A DNA stretch of 17,892 nt from Clostridia bacterium (GTDB lineage Bacteria; Bacillota; Clostridia; Oscillospirales; Ruminococcaceae). Below the pieces are notes generated by a model. That model had not been told where the DNA came from and ran no database searches. It saw nothing but the letters and a program-made list of their open reading frames with translations. The position numbers and the translations under genes are program-made. Shown here piece after piece: positions 8,381 to 15,059 of this stretch (the first letter of the stretch is position 1; each line of letters begins with the position of its first letter). The DNA lies in assembly GCA_026001145.1 (NCBI GenBank), contig BNZN01000015.1, forward strand, positions 1 to 17,892, read 5' to 3'.

Positions 8381-10081
8381 ATGCCAAATAATGGTATGCT
8401 GCGTGTGGCATCTGATCGCGGGTTGGACGGTTACGGGTCGAATGCGTTGTGCAAGTTAGGTTTTAGTGGCAAAGCGATGCAAGCTGGGATGGCCAGCGCG
8501 GCAGAAAATGGTTCGAATATGAACACTGAAGGCTATTCCAGGCGTTATCTGAGTCTGACGTCGGATTCTGTGAGGGGCGTTAAGGCTAGACTGCTTAGGG
8601 CGAGTGATCCCTTTGCTGTTGCTGCCATTCGTGATGACAGTTCTCTGCTGGAATATGATAAGTCGGTTCATGAGACTCTCTCGATTTTGGAGCAAAAGAT
8701 TGTCAACCAAACAGATCCATTGGACAATGATCCAATCGGAGCGATACGAACAAATACGATAGGTGGCGCTTTAGATGGCCTTAAGGCGGCGTTGAGCAAT
8801 CTTCAAACCATGCCGAACGACGTAGGCATGAAGACGGCAGTGCGTGAGGCGGCACAAAAGTTGGTTAGTGCCGTCAAGCAAACATACGCTTTTGTTGTCG
8901 AAGCTGAAAATAGGCTAAAGGAAAACGTGAAGAACAAGGTTGAGAGAATCAATGAACTTTTGAAGACTATTGGCGAGTTGAATCGCGATATAGCGAGAAG
9001 CGAAGGTTCCGGAGGGCGTTTGCACAGTTTGGAAGATCGGAGGGACGTGGCGCTGAAGGAGCTTTCCGGTTATATCCCAATAGACGTGCAGCACAAGACC
9101 GTTGAGGTTAACGGGTTTCAGATGCGCGTGTGCGAGGTTTTTCTCAAAGGAGAAAGAGGATTGTCGCAACCTGGTATACCGGCGGGTGGCGCTGATCCGC
9201 TCGTGGTGGATGGGAATCGCATGCTTGTCAATCGCAAGGGCGAAACGATGACCTTTTTCTGTGAGGATGTGGCAGGAGGGGCTCGACGCGTTGAAGCTCT
9301 GGCGATTGGTGTTCAGGATGTTGCTGGTGGTGGCAACAGAATTGGGCGACCTGGTGGGCAGTATGGGCTGGTTGGTCCGGCGGCTGGGCTGGCCGCTTTC
9401 ACGAACTTTTTGCAGCGGAATAGCAACTTGGGCGGTAGTTTGGTGGCGGATTTGAACCTGCTGAGAGGACAAATTGCTGGCGATGCTCTTAAGACGGCCC
9501 CATACCGTTGCATTCCAGAATACAAGACGTTGTTGAATCAACTTGTCAACGGCACCGCTGGCGGTGGTGTCAACGGACTTGTTCACGAGTTTAACACGGC
9601 AAACATCGCGGCCGCGACTGCCGCCGCGGCGGGAGGGCCGCCTCCGCCGCCTGTGGACCTTTTTGTTGGTGCAGCCCTTCCCAATTTCGACTTTAACATC
9701 AATCCCTTGTGGGCCCAAAACGTAAACTTGCTGTCGTCGAATGATGCCAGAGCTTTGTTTGTTGCAACAGAGGCGCCGACGGCCATCAGATTCGGTGGCA
9801 ATGCGGGGCCGCAGATGACTTTCACCGGTTTCTACAACAGGATGGCGGACGAACTTGGTCGGCATGTGCGCACAGCGAAAAATGACCAGAAGGTTCACGA
9901 CGACAAACTAGAGGCCGACAAAAACCGGCGAGATGAAGCTTCGAGCGTTGATATGGACGACGAATATGAGGACATGGCGAAGTACCAAGCTGTGAATGAT
10001 TTTATACATGAGGCCCGCAGAGTGATGCTTTATATATTGTTCGCTTTGTCGGCTGCTCTGATGAGAGATTCGGTGCGGTAA
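8381..10081 (+). CDS. flgK: Flagellar hook-associated protein 1 (FlgK), hook-filament junction
   Basis: FlgK is the first junction protein between hook and filament, exported through the flagellar apparatus. The N-terminal D0 helix carries LGFSGKAMQAGM and the family signature NGSNMNTEGYSRRYLSL. The C-terminal D0 region reads SSVDMDDEYEDMAKYQAVND, then FIHEARRVMLYILFAL, matching the FlgK ending 'V..dEE...m..yQ.ay.A.ar'. The 566-aa length is normal. The central region is divergent and contains a low-complexity linker near residues 409-427 (alanine run, two glycines, five prolines). ATG 8381 was chosen because GAGGTGG lies six bases upstream, and ATG 8366 would place that site inside the gene. 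Base composition looks clearly more GC-rich than fliS/fliT downstream. A 327-codon open frame on the opposite strand (8915-9898) is a by-product of this composition. Confidence 0.88.
   Translation: MPNNGMLRVASDRGLDGYGSNALCKLGFSGKAMQAGMASAAENGSNMNTEGYSRRYLSLTSDSVRGVKARLLRASDPFAVAAIRDDSSLLEYDKSVHETLSILEQKIVNQTDPLDNDPIGAIRTNTIGGALDGLKAALSNLQTMPNDVGMKTAVREAAQKLVSAVKQTYAFVVEAENRLKENVKNKVERINELLKTIGELNRDIARSEGSGGRLHSLEDRRDVALKELSGYIPIDVQHKTVEVNGFQMRVCEVFLKGERGLSQPGIPAGGADPLVVDGNRMLVNRKGETMTFFCEDVAGGARRVEALAIGVQDVAGGGNRIGRPGGQYGLVGPAAGLAAFTNFLQRNSNLGGSLVADLNLLRGQIAGDALKTAPYRCIPEYKTLLNQLVNGTAGGGVNGLVHEFNTANIAAATAAAAGGPPPPPVDLFVGAALPNFDFNINPLWAQNVNLLSSNDARALFVATEAPTAIRFGGNAGPQMTFTGFYNRMADELGRHVRTAKNDQKVHDDKLEADKNRRDEASSVDMDDEYEDMAKYQAVNDFIHEARRVMLYILFALSAALMRDSVR
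9603..9650 (+). repeat. GC-rich low-complexity tract encoding Ala/Gly/Pro linker in flgK
   Basis: Contains GCGGCCGC and the perfect 12-base palindrome CCGCCGCGGCGG at 9621-9632, then GGCGGGAGG facing CCTCCGCC. It translates to an alanine-rich run, two glycines and five prolines. It is strongly self-complementary and likely length-variable. Confidence 0.7.
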
Positions 10082-10111
10082 AAACAAAGATGAGTATAAG
10101 GAGTGGTTAAA

Positions 10112-11230
10112 GTGGCAACCAGTAATATTGGAAGAGTTACGAGTTCGATGAGTCTTCGACATGCGCAGAAGAGCCGTGGTGACATAGCTACCCTCTTGGC
10201 AGAGCACAGGCGAAAAGCTGCTTCCGGCATCAGTGTGGGACTGCCGAGTGACGATCCTGTTGCTTGGTTGGAAGCGGCAAATTGCCGTGCCGATCATCTG
10301 AAGTTCGCGTTACAGCAGAAAAGTATCAATGAACAAAAACGCTACTTGGAGACTGCACAGTACGCGCTGGACCAAATCGACGGTGCGCTTCAGGAAGTGA
10401 CTGCAGCAGGTGTTCTGGCAGGTCGTATTGTGGTGACCTCACAGGACTTTGCTGCCCTAAGGGTGAGTGTCCGTGCTGCCAAAGAAAAAATTTTGACCAA
10501 CTTGAATGCAGAGAGCGGCGGTGTCTATGTTTTTAGCGGAGGGAATCGGCAGGATAAACCTTTCGCAGAACGTGATGTCGTTGTTGATGGTGCAGCGCCT
10601 GATGGTGTGCTGAACCTTAAATATCACGGCCAGCAAATGCATGTGGTCACAGCTGCGAACCTTCAGACAGCCGATGCGCTTCACGCTGTGACGCAACAGA
10701 CGGAGTCGTTAAAAGTTGGTCTGCTCGGACAAGAAGTTGATGTTGCTGTCAGAGGCGCAGAAATTTGTGGCAATGAAGCATTTAATTATCGGACCGGAGC
10801 TCATGTCGCAGGAGGGGCGGGGCCGTTTGCCGCTAACACTATCTCCGGTGATTGCTATTCTGTGCTGGGCAAGATTGAGGCGCTTTTGGGTCAGTTACAA
10901 GGTGCGCCGCAGAATCAGCCAGATTTAGATGATTTGGGCAGATGCATGGTCAAAGTCGAGGACATAAGGCAGAAAAATGTGATGGTGGCCAGCGCGCATG
11001 TTTGGAGTTTGCAAAAAACGCTTGACGATTATGCAGAGGCGATAGAAAACAATCTGGGTGAGACAAGAGGCCGCCATAATGACCTTGTTTCGTGGAAGGA
11101 AGACGAGGGCACGTCTGAAATCGCTGCGCTTACCGTTCAGGAACGTGTGAATGATGAAGTTCTGCTGCAGATTTTGAGCAGAGCGTCTCACGGACCCGAA
11201 TACTTGAGGGCTACCAAAGGCATCCTGTAG
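10112..11230 (+). CDS. flgL: Flagellar hook-associated protein 3 (FlgL)
   Basis: FlgL is the second junction protein, joining FlgK to the flagellin filament. It belongs to the flagellin superfamily. The N-terminal part shows the diagnostic GISVGLPSDDPVAWLEA ('lssGk.i..pSDDP.a'), followed by long helices (ALQQKSINEQKRYLETAQYA). VYVFSGGNRQDKPFA matches the FlgL 'ylFsG..t...PF' motif. The C-terminal helix NDEVLLQILSRASHGPEYL resembles 'yqa.L...sr.....Ll.yl'. From GTG 10112 it is 372 aa, and AAGGAG lies eight bases upstream. GTG 10103 in frame would swallow part of that site. The stop is TAG at 11228-11230, showing that amber is used as a true terminator in this genome. Confidence 0.85.
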   Translation: MATSNIGRVTSSMSLRHAQKSRGDIATLLAEHRRKAASGISVGLPSDDPVAWLEAANCRADHLKFALQQKSINEQKRYLETAQYALDQIDGALQEVTAAGVLAGRIVVTSQDFAALRVSVRAAKEKILTNLNAESGGVYVFSGGNRQDKPFAERDVVVDGAAPDGVLNLKYHGQQMHVVTAANLQTADALHAVTQQTESLKVGLLGQEVDVAVRGAEICGNEAFNYRTGAHVAGGAGPFAANTISGDCYSVLGKIEALLGQLQGAPQNQPDLDDLGRCMVKVEDIRQKNVMVASAHVWSLQKTLDDYAEAIENNLGETRGRHNDLVSWKEDEGTSEIAALTVQERVNDEVLLQILSRASHGPEYLRATKGIL

Positions 11231-11315
11231 TTTGTTACAAAATGTTTTAACGTAATGTTGGTTCGTTTGGCGGCTTGTGTTGGCGGGACGAATCTGAGAT
11301 AAAGGAGGAGTTATT

Positions 11316-12950
11316 GTGGCAAGTAGCGTAAGTCGTTTGCGTTCGCATTCCGAAAATTTTAATAAGTTCCAGAAGGGAGATTATACCCTGGAAGATTATG
11401 TCAGGTGCGGTATGAGCCGCGACCATGCGAAATATGAGAAAACCGAGAGAGCCTTGAAAATTGCGGCGAGGAAAATGGATGGCTATAAAAAGTTTGCCGC
11501 AGATTTAAAACTATTTACGGGTGTGGGAAATGAAATCACTTTTGGCGATAATGCGAATGATTTTTCCGTTGTTAAGTCGTCGGATCCAGCAAGTGTTGAA
11601 TATATCGGAGGAAATGACGCTGTTGCGTCGCTGCTCACGATAGATGTGGCGCAGGTTGCGCGTACGCCGCGTTTGGTGATTCCGCTTGGCGATGGCGTGG
11701 GTCCCGGCCAACAGCGCACGCAGTTACAGATCAATGAACTGTTACAGAGCCTTGCGATAACGCCGAACAATGTTCTTGATGCTGCTGCCTTCGCGCCTGC
11801 GCAACAGGTTTGGAATGCGCCGAATCTGCCAGATGGCGGGTGCTCGGTAAACGATTTGGTTGAATCGATAAATCGCACATGTCCCCTCCCGCTGAAGGCT
11901 GCTGTTTTTAATGAAGTGAACCCTCATACAGGAGTGGTGTCATGGTCTCTAGTTATTGTTCCTAATGATTTATCAGAAAATCAACGATTGAGTGTGCGGA
12001 AAGCCACTGCGGGTGGTGGTGTTACGTATGACGGAGCGGATTGGGCGCAACGAGCGTCGCAGGCCCGCTACAGTTATCAGCTGAACGGCGCCGCCGGTTG
12101 GTCTGACGCGATTACTCAAACGTCCAACACGGTGACCATCGGTGGTGCGCGCTTTATGCTGCGTCGTCCGACGGTAGATGCCGCCGTACCTCACAGGAAT
12201 GCTGTTACTTTTCGTCGTGAAGCGAGTGCAGATAAGACGGTTGCGGAAATCCTAAGGTTTGTTGACAATTTTAATGGTGTGCTTAAAAGTGCTAATGATT
12301 CGGTTTCCGAAAAACCAGACTCTAGGGCAAGGTTGCCATTCGACTTGCATTCGCAGAATGCGTCCCGTAAGGAAAGAAAAGAGCGGGAAGAAATGGAAGA
12401 GAGGGTCAGTCGCGGCGCGTTCGCAAAAGAGCGAGAACCGAAGAAGTTCCTGACTGACGTGTACTTCACTTGCAAGGGTGCAAATCTTGAGTTGTATGGG
12501 CTCAAATTAGAAGACAAAAACGGTTTTGCATCCAAATTAGTAATTACAGACGAGAAAAAACTTGCAGCCGCTTTGAAAGACGGTTTGCCGGGTGTCAACG
12601 GCCGTGGGGTGGTGACAGCGGCAGAAGTTCGCAGACAGCTTGTTGGAGTTGCTGCACGTCCTGCTGCGCCGAATGCTTTCCGCGGTGGTGTGTTCACCCA
12701 GCTGCTCAAGTTGGGGTCAGGTGCGGCAGAGGCATTTGATGGCAGATTTCTCGCGGTGTCGAGGGATTATGACATGTTAGCATATCACCAAAACGTAGAA
12801 CGTGAGCGTCTTACAGGAAAAGAAGGGCGCCTTGCGAAGAAATATAACGCGAGCAAAGTTCTGGCAGCTAAAATTGAAAGGCAGCTTGTTTATGCGGCTC
12901 GGAACAGGTCGGTATTGCTTGGTCAGAACGACCGTGACGGAGGGTTTTGA
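11316..12950 (+). CDS. fliD: Divergent FliD-like filament cap protein (hook-associated protein 2)
   Basis: FliD caps the filament tip and folds exported flagellin. This 544-aa protein occupies the fliD place and keeps several FliD features. Near residues 40-100 is the ERALKIAARKMDGYKKF helix and VVKSSDPASVEYIGG, then LLTIDVAQVARTPRL ('y.i.V.qLA'). NDLVESINR lies near 188. Near 308 is TVAEILRFVDNFNGVLKSAN ('fV..yN.l'), then RKERKEREEMEERVSRGAF ('RkemsdkeIekWEekaK.Gil'). GLKLEDKNGFASKLVITDEK and KLAAALKD follow ('GI....G.l.ide.kL..AL'), and the end is a long helix like the FliD C-terminus. The usual N-terminal SG(L/M)xSGxD..xIvxxlm motif is missing. GTG 11316 has a near-perfect AAAGGAGGAG seven to eight bases upstream. 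The gene is separated from flgL by 85 bases. Confidence 0.75.
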   Translation: MASSVSRLRSHSENFNKFQKGDYTLEDYVRCGMSRDHAKYEKTERALKIAARKMDGYKKFAADLKLFTGVGNEITFGDNANDFSVVKSSDPASVEYIGGNDAVASLLTIDVAQVARTPRLVIPLGDGVGPGQQRTQLQINELLQSLAITPNNVLDAAAFAPAQQVWNAPNLPDGGCSVNDLVESINRTCPLPLKAAVFNEVNPHTGVVSWSLVIVPNDLSENQRLSVRKATAGGGVTYDGADWAQRASQARYSYQLNGAAGWSDAITQTSNTVTIGGARFMLRRPTVDAAVPHRNAVTFRREASADKTVAEILRFVDNFNGVLKSANDSVSEKPDSRARLPFDLHSQNASRKERKEREEMEERVSRGAFAKEREPKKFLTDVYFTCKGANLELYGLKLEDKNGFASKLVITDEKKLAAALKDGLPGVNGRGVVTAAEVRRQLVGVAARPAAPNAFRGGVFTQLLKLGSGAAEAFDGRFLAVSRDYDMLAYHQNVERERLTGKEGRLAKKYNASKVLAAKIERQLVYAARNRSVLLGQNDRDGGF

Positions 12951-12975
12951 CTGGCTTTGAGTGAGAAATGTTTTC

Positions 12976-13002
12976 TTGCTTATTTGTTTTGCGTGATATA
13001 AT
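12976..13002 (+). promoter_or_regulatory. Sigma-A-like promoter with extended -10 ahead of fliS
   Basis: TATAAT at 12997-13002 is preceded by TGA (extended -10). TTGCTT at 12976-12981 is a partial -35 with a short 15-base spacer. The predicted leader to fliS is about 130 bases, so fliS-fliT-greA may be transcribed apart from the sigma-28 operon. Confidence 0.55.
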
Positions 13003-13070
13003 GTGAATGTCAGGTTTTCGGGTGTCATTCGTGGAAATAACAAATACAGCTTTTTGAGTGGCTTAGGGTT

Positions 13071-13096
13071 GGCGCAATTCGACTTTGAATTGCGCC
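13071..13096 (+). promoter_or_regulatory. Perfect 10-bp hairpin in the fliS leader
   Basis: GGCGCAATTC (13071-13080) and GAATTGCGCC (13087-13096) form a perfect stem with a six-base loop, followed by TGCTGTTTAG. The T-tract is poor, so a strong intrinsic terminator is unlikely. An attenuator, processing site or the end of the fliD transcript are possible. Confidence 0.6.
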
Positions 13097-13138
13097 TGCT
13101 GTTTAGTTCTGGAGTGGAATGCATGGGAGAGGGGTTAG

Positions 13139-13537
13139 ATGACGTATTCGGATAACATAAGAAAATATAAGCAGAATGAACTGGCGTTGAGTTCGCCAGA
13201 GGAAGCTTACATCAAAATGTTTGATTTTGCTGTAAGCAATCTGAAAAGAGCTGCGACTTCATTGGAGGAAAAAGATGATAAGGGGTTTTGTAATTCAATT
13301 GGCGCAGCATACAAAATGTGGGGAATACTTGTTGACGCGTTTGGTGCTATCACTAATACGGATGACAAAAAAATCAAGGAATTTGAGGTTATTTATGCTT
13401 CTATCGAAAGAAAGATTGCTCAGATTTTAAAAGACAAAGATTATGAAACGCTGCAGATAATTATTAGAACAACAGAAAGCATTGAAGATATGTGGCTAAA
13501 GTTGCTTGAAAATGGGGGTAGTTTTTATGGACGATGA
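13139..13537 (+). CDS. fliS: Flagellin export chaperone FliS
   Basis: FliS binds the C-terminal D0 region of flagellin, prevents premature polymerisation and delivers it for export. This 132-aa helical protein begins MTYSDNIRKYKQNELALSSP and continues EEAYIKMFDFAVSNLKRA, matching the FliS pattern 'Y....v.taspeeLi.mLYdgai..l..A'. A second helix reads FCNSIGAAYKMWGILVDAF ('i.ka..Ii.eL...l'). Length is typical (120-140 aa). Position directly after the fliD gene supports the call. ATG 13139 has GAGAGGGG four bases upstream. The last ten bases overlap the next gene. Composition is more AT-rich than in flgK-fliD. Confidence 0.82.
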   Translation: MTYSDNIRKYKQNELALSSPEEAYIKMFDFAVSNLKRAATSLEEKDDKGFCNSIGAAYKMWGILVDAFGAITNTDDKKIKEFEVIYASIERKIAQILKDKDYETLQIIIRTTESIEDMWLKLLENGGSFYGR

Positions 13538-14018
13538 GGTGCGTTTTTTGAAATTGTTAGAAAATAGAACGGCTGAAGCGGATAAATTACTTATAATCAA
13601 CAGTAAAATACAAGATTTGTTAGAAAGCTCGCAGGTAGAGGCAACGTACCCACTTTTGGATATTAGCGAGCAATGTTTTGAAGAGCTGCAACTTATAGAT
13701 AGAAAAATTTCGGAGTTAAGTCACAAAAGTGATGCCAGAAACATTAGCAGGATAAAAAAGATTTTGGCGATGAATGAACCGGACAATTTGACATCCGAAG
13801 AGCAAAAAATGATGTCGGCAATGAAAACTTTTGCAGGTCTCATGGAGAAGATTATGGAAAAAAACATAATAATCAAAGAAATTTTCTTGAAGGAACAGCA
13901 GACAACGCTGAGCGAAATTAAGTCGATCAGGTCCCAAAAGGCCAAATTACTTCACAGCAAAAAGTTCCTTGATTCCATGGGGCTTGAGGAACCAAATCAA
14001 TGGGAAATTGAATCGTAA
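13527..14018 (+). CDS. FliT/FlgN-like flagellar chaperone (putative)
   Basis: A 163-aa charged, nearly all-helical protein (FLKLLENRTAEADKLLIIN, then ISRIKKILAMNEPDNLTSEE, and a C-terminal SEIKSIRSQKAKLLHSKKFL segment). No strong family motif is visible. Its place immediately after fliS, with overlapping ends, is the usual place of fliT, and its helical hairpin character fits the FliT/FlgN chaperone group. Function as a FliD or other substrate chaperone is inference. ATG 13527 was preferred over TTG 13506 because GGGGG lies eight bases upstream, and 13506 would put that site inside the gene. Confidence 0.6.
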   Translation: MDDEVRFLKLLENRTAEADKLLIINSKIQDLLESSQVEATYPLLDISEQCFEELQLIDRKISELSHKSDARNISRIKKILAMNEPDNLTSEEQKMMSAMKTFAGLMEKIMEKNIIIKEIFLKEQQTTLSEIKSIRSQKAKLLHSKKFLDSMGLEEPNQWEIES

Positions 14019-14056
14019 AACTTGAATGTGCAATTAGAAAAAGGGGATTTTAAAGC

Positions 14057-14530
14057 TTGAAGAAAAAAGTAGTGTTGACCGACGAAGGGTTTAAAAAGCT
14101 TGAAAAAGAGCTCGAAGAGTTAAAAACCGTTAGAAGAAAAGAAATATCAGAAAAGATCAAAACGGCACTTTCTTTTGGCGATCTTTCTGAAAACAGTGAA
14201 TACGACGAGGCCAAAAACGAGCAGGCGATGGTCGAATCCAGAATTGTGCAACTTGAAGCAATGCTCAAGAATGTCCAGATTTTGGAAGAAAGTGATATTT
14301 CTATTGATTCGGTTTCGGTCGGAGTTGGCGTAACGATAGAAAACCTGGAGCAGAAAGACGAAGTAACATACCACATTGTCAGCACAACCGAAGTGGATCC
14401 GTTTAACTTTAAAATATCAGATGACTCTCCTATCGGGAAGGCGCTCATGTCACACAAAGTGGGAGACAAGGTAGTTGCGGAAACCCCGTCTGGCCACGTT
14501 AAATTCAAGATTCTAAAAATTTTCAAGTGA
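14057..14530 (+). CDS. greA: Transcript cleavage factor GreA
   Basis: GreA enters the RNA polymerase secondary channel and stimulates cleavage of backtracked RNA, rescuing stalled complexes. The 157-aa length is standard. The N-terminal coiled coil carries the conserved tip GDLSENSEYDEAK, with the acidic Asp and Glu needed for cleavage. The C-terminal FKBP-like domain shows the family signature SDDSPIGKALMSHKVGDKV followed by VAETPSG. The start is TTG 14057, with AAAAGGGG about ten bases upstream, and it reads MKKKVVLTDEGFKKL as in relatives. The gene starts 38 bases after the FliT-like gene and seems to be the last gene of the fliS transcript. lysS, a common neighbour, is not here. Confidence 0.96.
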   Translation: MKKKVVLTDEGFKKLEKELEELKTVRRKEISEKIKTALSFGDLSENSEYDEAKNEQAMVESRIVQLEAMLKNVQILEESDISIDSVSVGVGVTIENLEQKDEVTYHIVSTTEVDPFNFKISDDSPIGKALMSHKVGDKVVAETPSGHVKFKILKIFK

Positions 14531-14574
14531 GTTTGGGCAGAGGCATGCCGCATAAGAACCGCTTGTAAGAGAGT

Positions 14575-14618
14575 CAGTGAGGGGAAATCGTAATTCCTCT
14601 TGCTGGGTTTTTCTTTTC
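14575..14618 (+). terminator. Probable intrinsic terminator after greA
   Basis: CAGT-GAGG (14575-14582) can pair with CCTC-tt-GCTG (14596-14605), a stem of eight pairs including one G-T pair and a two-base bulge. GGGTTTTTCTTTTC follows directly. The position 45 bases after the greA stop fits the end of fliS-fliT-greA. Confidence 0.55.
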
Positions 14619-14736
14619 GCGCCGCTTTGCACCGTTCCACATTTTGTGCATAAACTAAAAAATTCAAAAATATTTTGCGATAACTTAAGATTATTATACG
14701 AAGTTAATATTTTTGTCGAATTTGTTGAAAAAGAGG

Positions 14737-14765
14737 TTGATATTTCAAATAGCCCGTAGTACAAT
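14737..14765 (+). promoter_or_regulatory. Sigma-A promoter of the signal-peptide gene
   Basis: TTGATA (14737-14742), a 17-base spacer and TACAAT (14760-14765) form the best housekeeping promoter in the window, in a strongly AT-rich stretch (14640-14750). A short inverted repeat TTGAAA/TTTCAA (14725-14730, 14743-14748) flanks the -35 and could be an operator, which is speculative. Expected start of transcription is about 14772, giving a 50-base leader. Confidence 0.7.
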
Positions 14766-14819
14766 GGTGTTTGTGAGGGTCAGATGGTTTGGTTCCAAAT
14801 TTAGAAATGAGGTGCTTTT

Positions 14820-15050
14820 ATGAAAACTTTCAAGAAAAAATTGCAAAAAGTTCTGTGCGTAACTCTCTCGGTAACAAGTATCTCTTTGGTGATTGTGCCT
14901 GTCTCTTCTGCCGTTGGAAATGACGACAAGCAGATTACATTACAAGCAGACGGATTAACAGCTGTTGTGATTTCAAAATCGGGCGCGCATTGGCAAAACA
15001 CCGACGGAGACGCACAACATTTTTTTTCGTGTGACTTTGCGGTTCAATAG
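14820..15050 (+). CDS. N-terminal part of a secreted protein of unknown family, ends at in-frame TAG
   Basis: The 76 codons begin with a clear Sec signal peptide: basic KTFKKKLQK, the hydrophobic stretch VLCVTLSVTSISLVIVPV and a likely cleavage after SSA. The mature part begins VGNDDKQITLQADGL. ATG 14820 has GAGGTG at good spacing and a strong promoter upstream, so expression looks intended. The frame ends in TAG at 15048-15050, but the same frame then continues open to 16031. The most economical reading is one gene of about 403 codons with a nonsense mutation at codon 77, or rarely a read-through codon. An eight-T run at 15020-15027 lies just before. No family was recognised. Confidence 0.6.
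   Translation: MKTFKKKLQKVLCVTLSVTSISLVIVPVSSAVGNDDKQITLQADGLTAVVISKSGAHWQNTDGDAQHFFSCDFAVQ
15048..15050 (+). other. In-frame TAG inside the signal-peptide gene
   Basis: The amber codon joins two parts of one continuous reading frame (14820-15047 and 15051-16028). Upstream and downstream share the frame, so one base substitution (CAG, AAG, TGG, TAC, TAT or others to TAG) explains it better than an insertion or deletion. Confidence 0.75.
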
Positions 15051-15059
15051 CTTCAAAAA

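Noticed and set aside
8915..9898. Long open frame (327 codons) on the minus strand.
   Set aside because: It is fully antisense to flgK, which has clear family motifs, and arises from the GC-rich codon pattern. The translation shows no domain pattern and is rich in Arg, Ser and Pro.
14050..14667. Minus-strand open frame of 205 codons opposite greA.
   Set aside because: Antisense shadow of greA with no ribosome binding site or family resemblance.
15020..15027. Eight-T run as a frameshift explanation for the broken signal-peptide gene.
   Set aside because: The reading frame is the same before and after the TAG, so a single insertion or deletion here would not restore an intact gene.
15048..15050. 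TAG read as pyrrolysine.
   Set aside because: No pyl genes or methylamine methyltransferase context is visible, and flgL uses TAG as a normal stop. It is kept only as one test within the amber finding.
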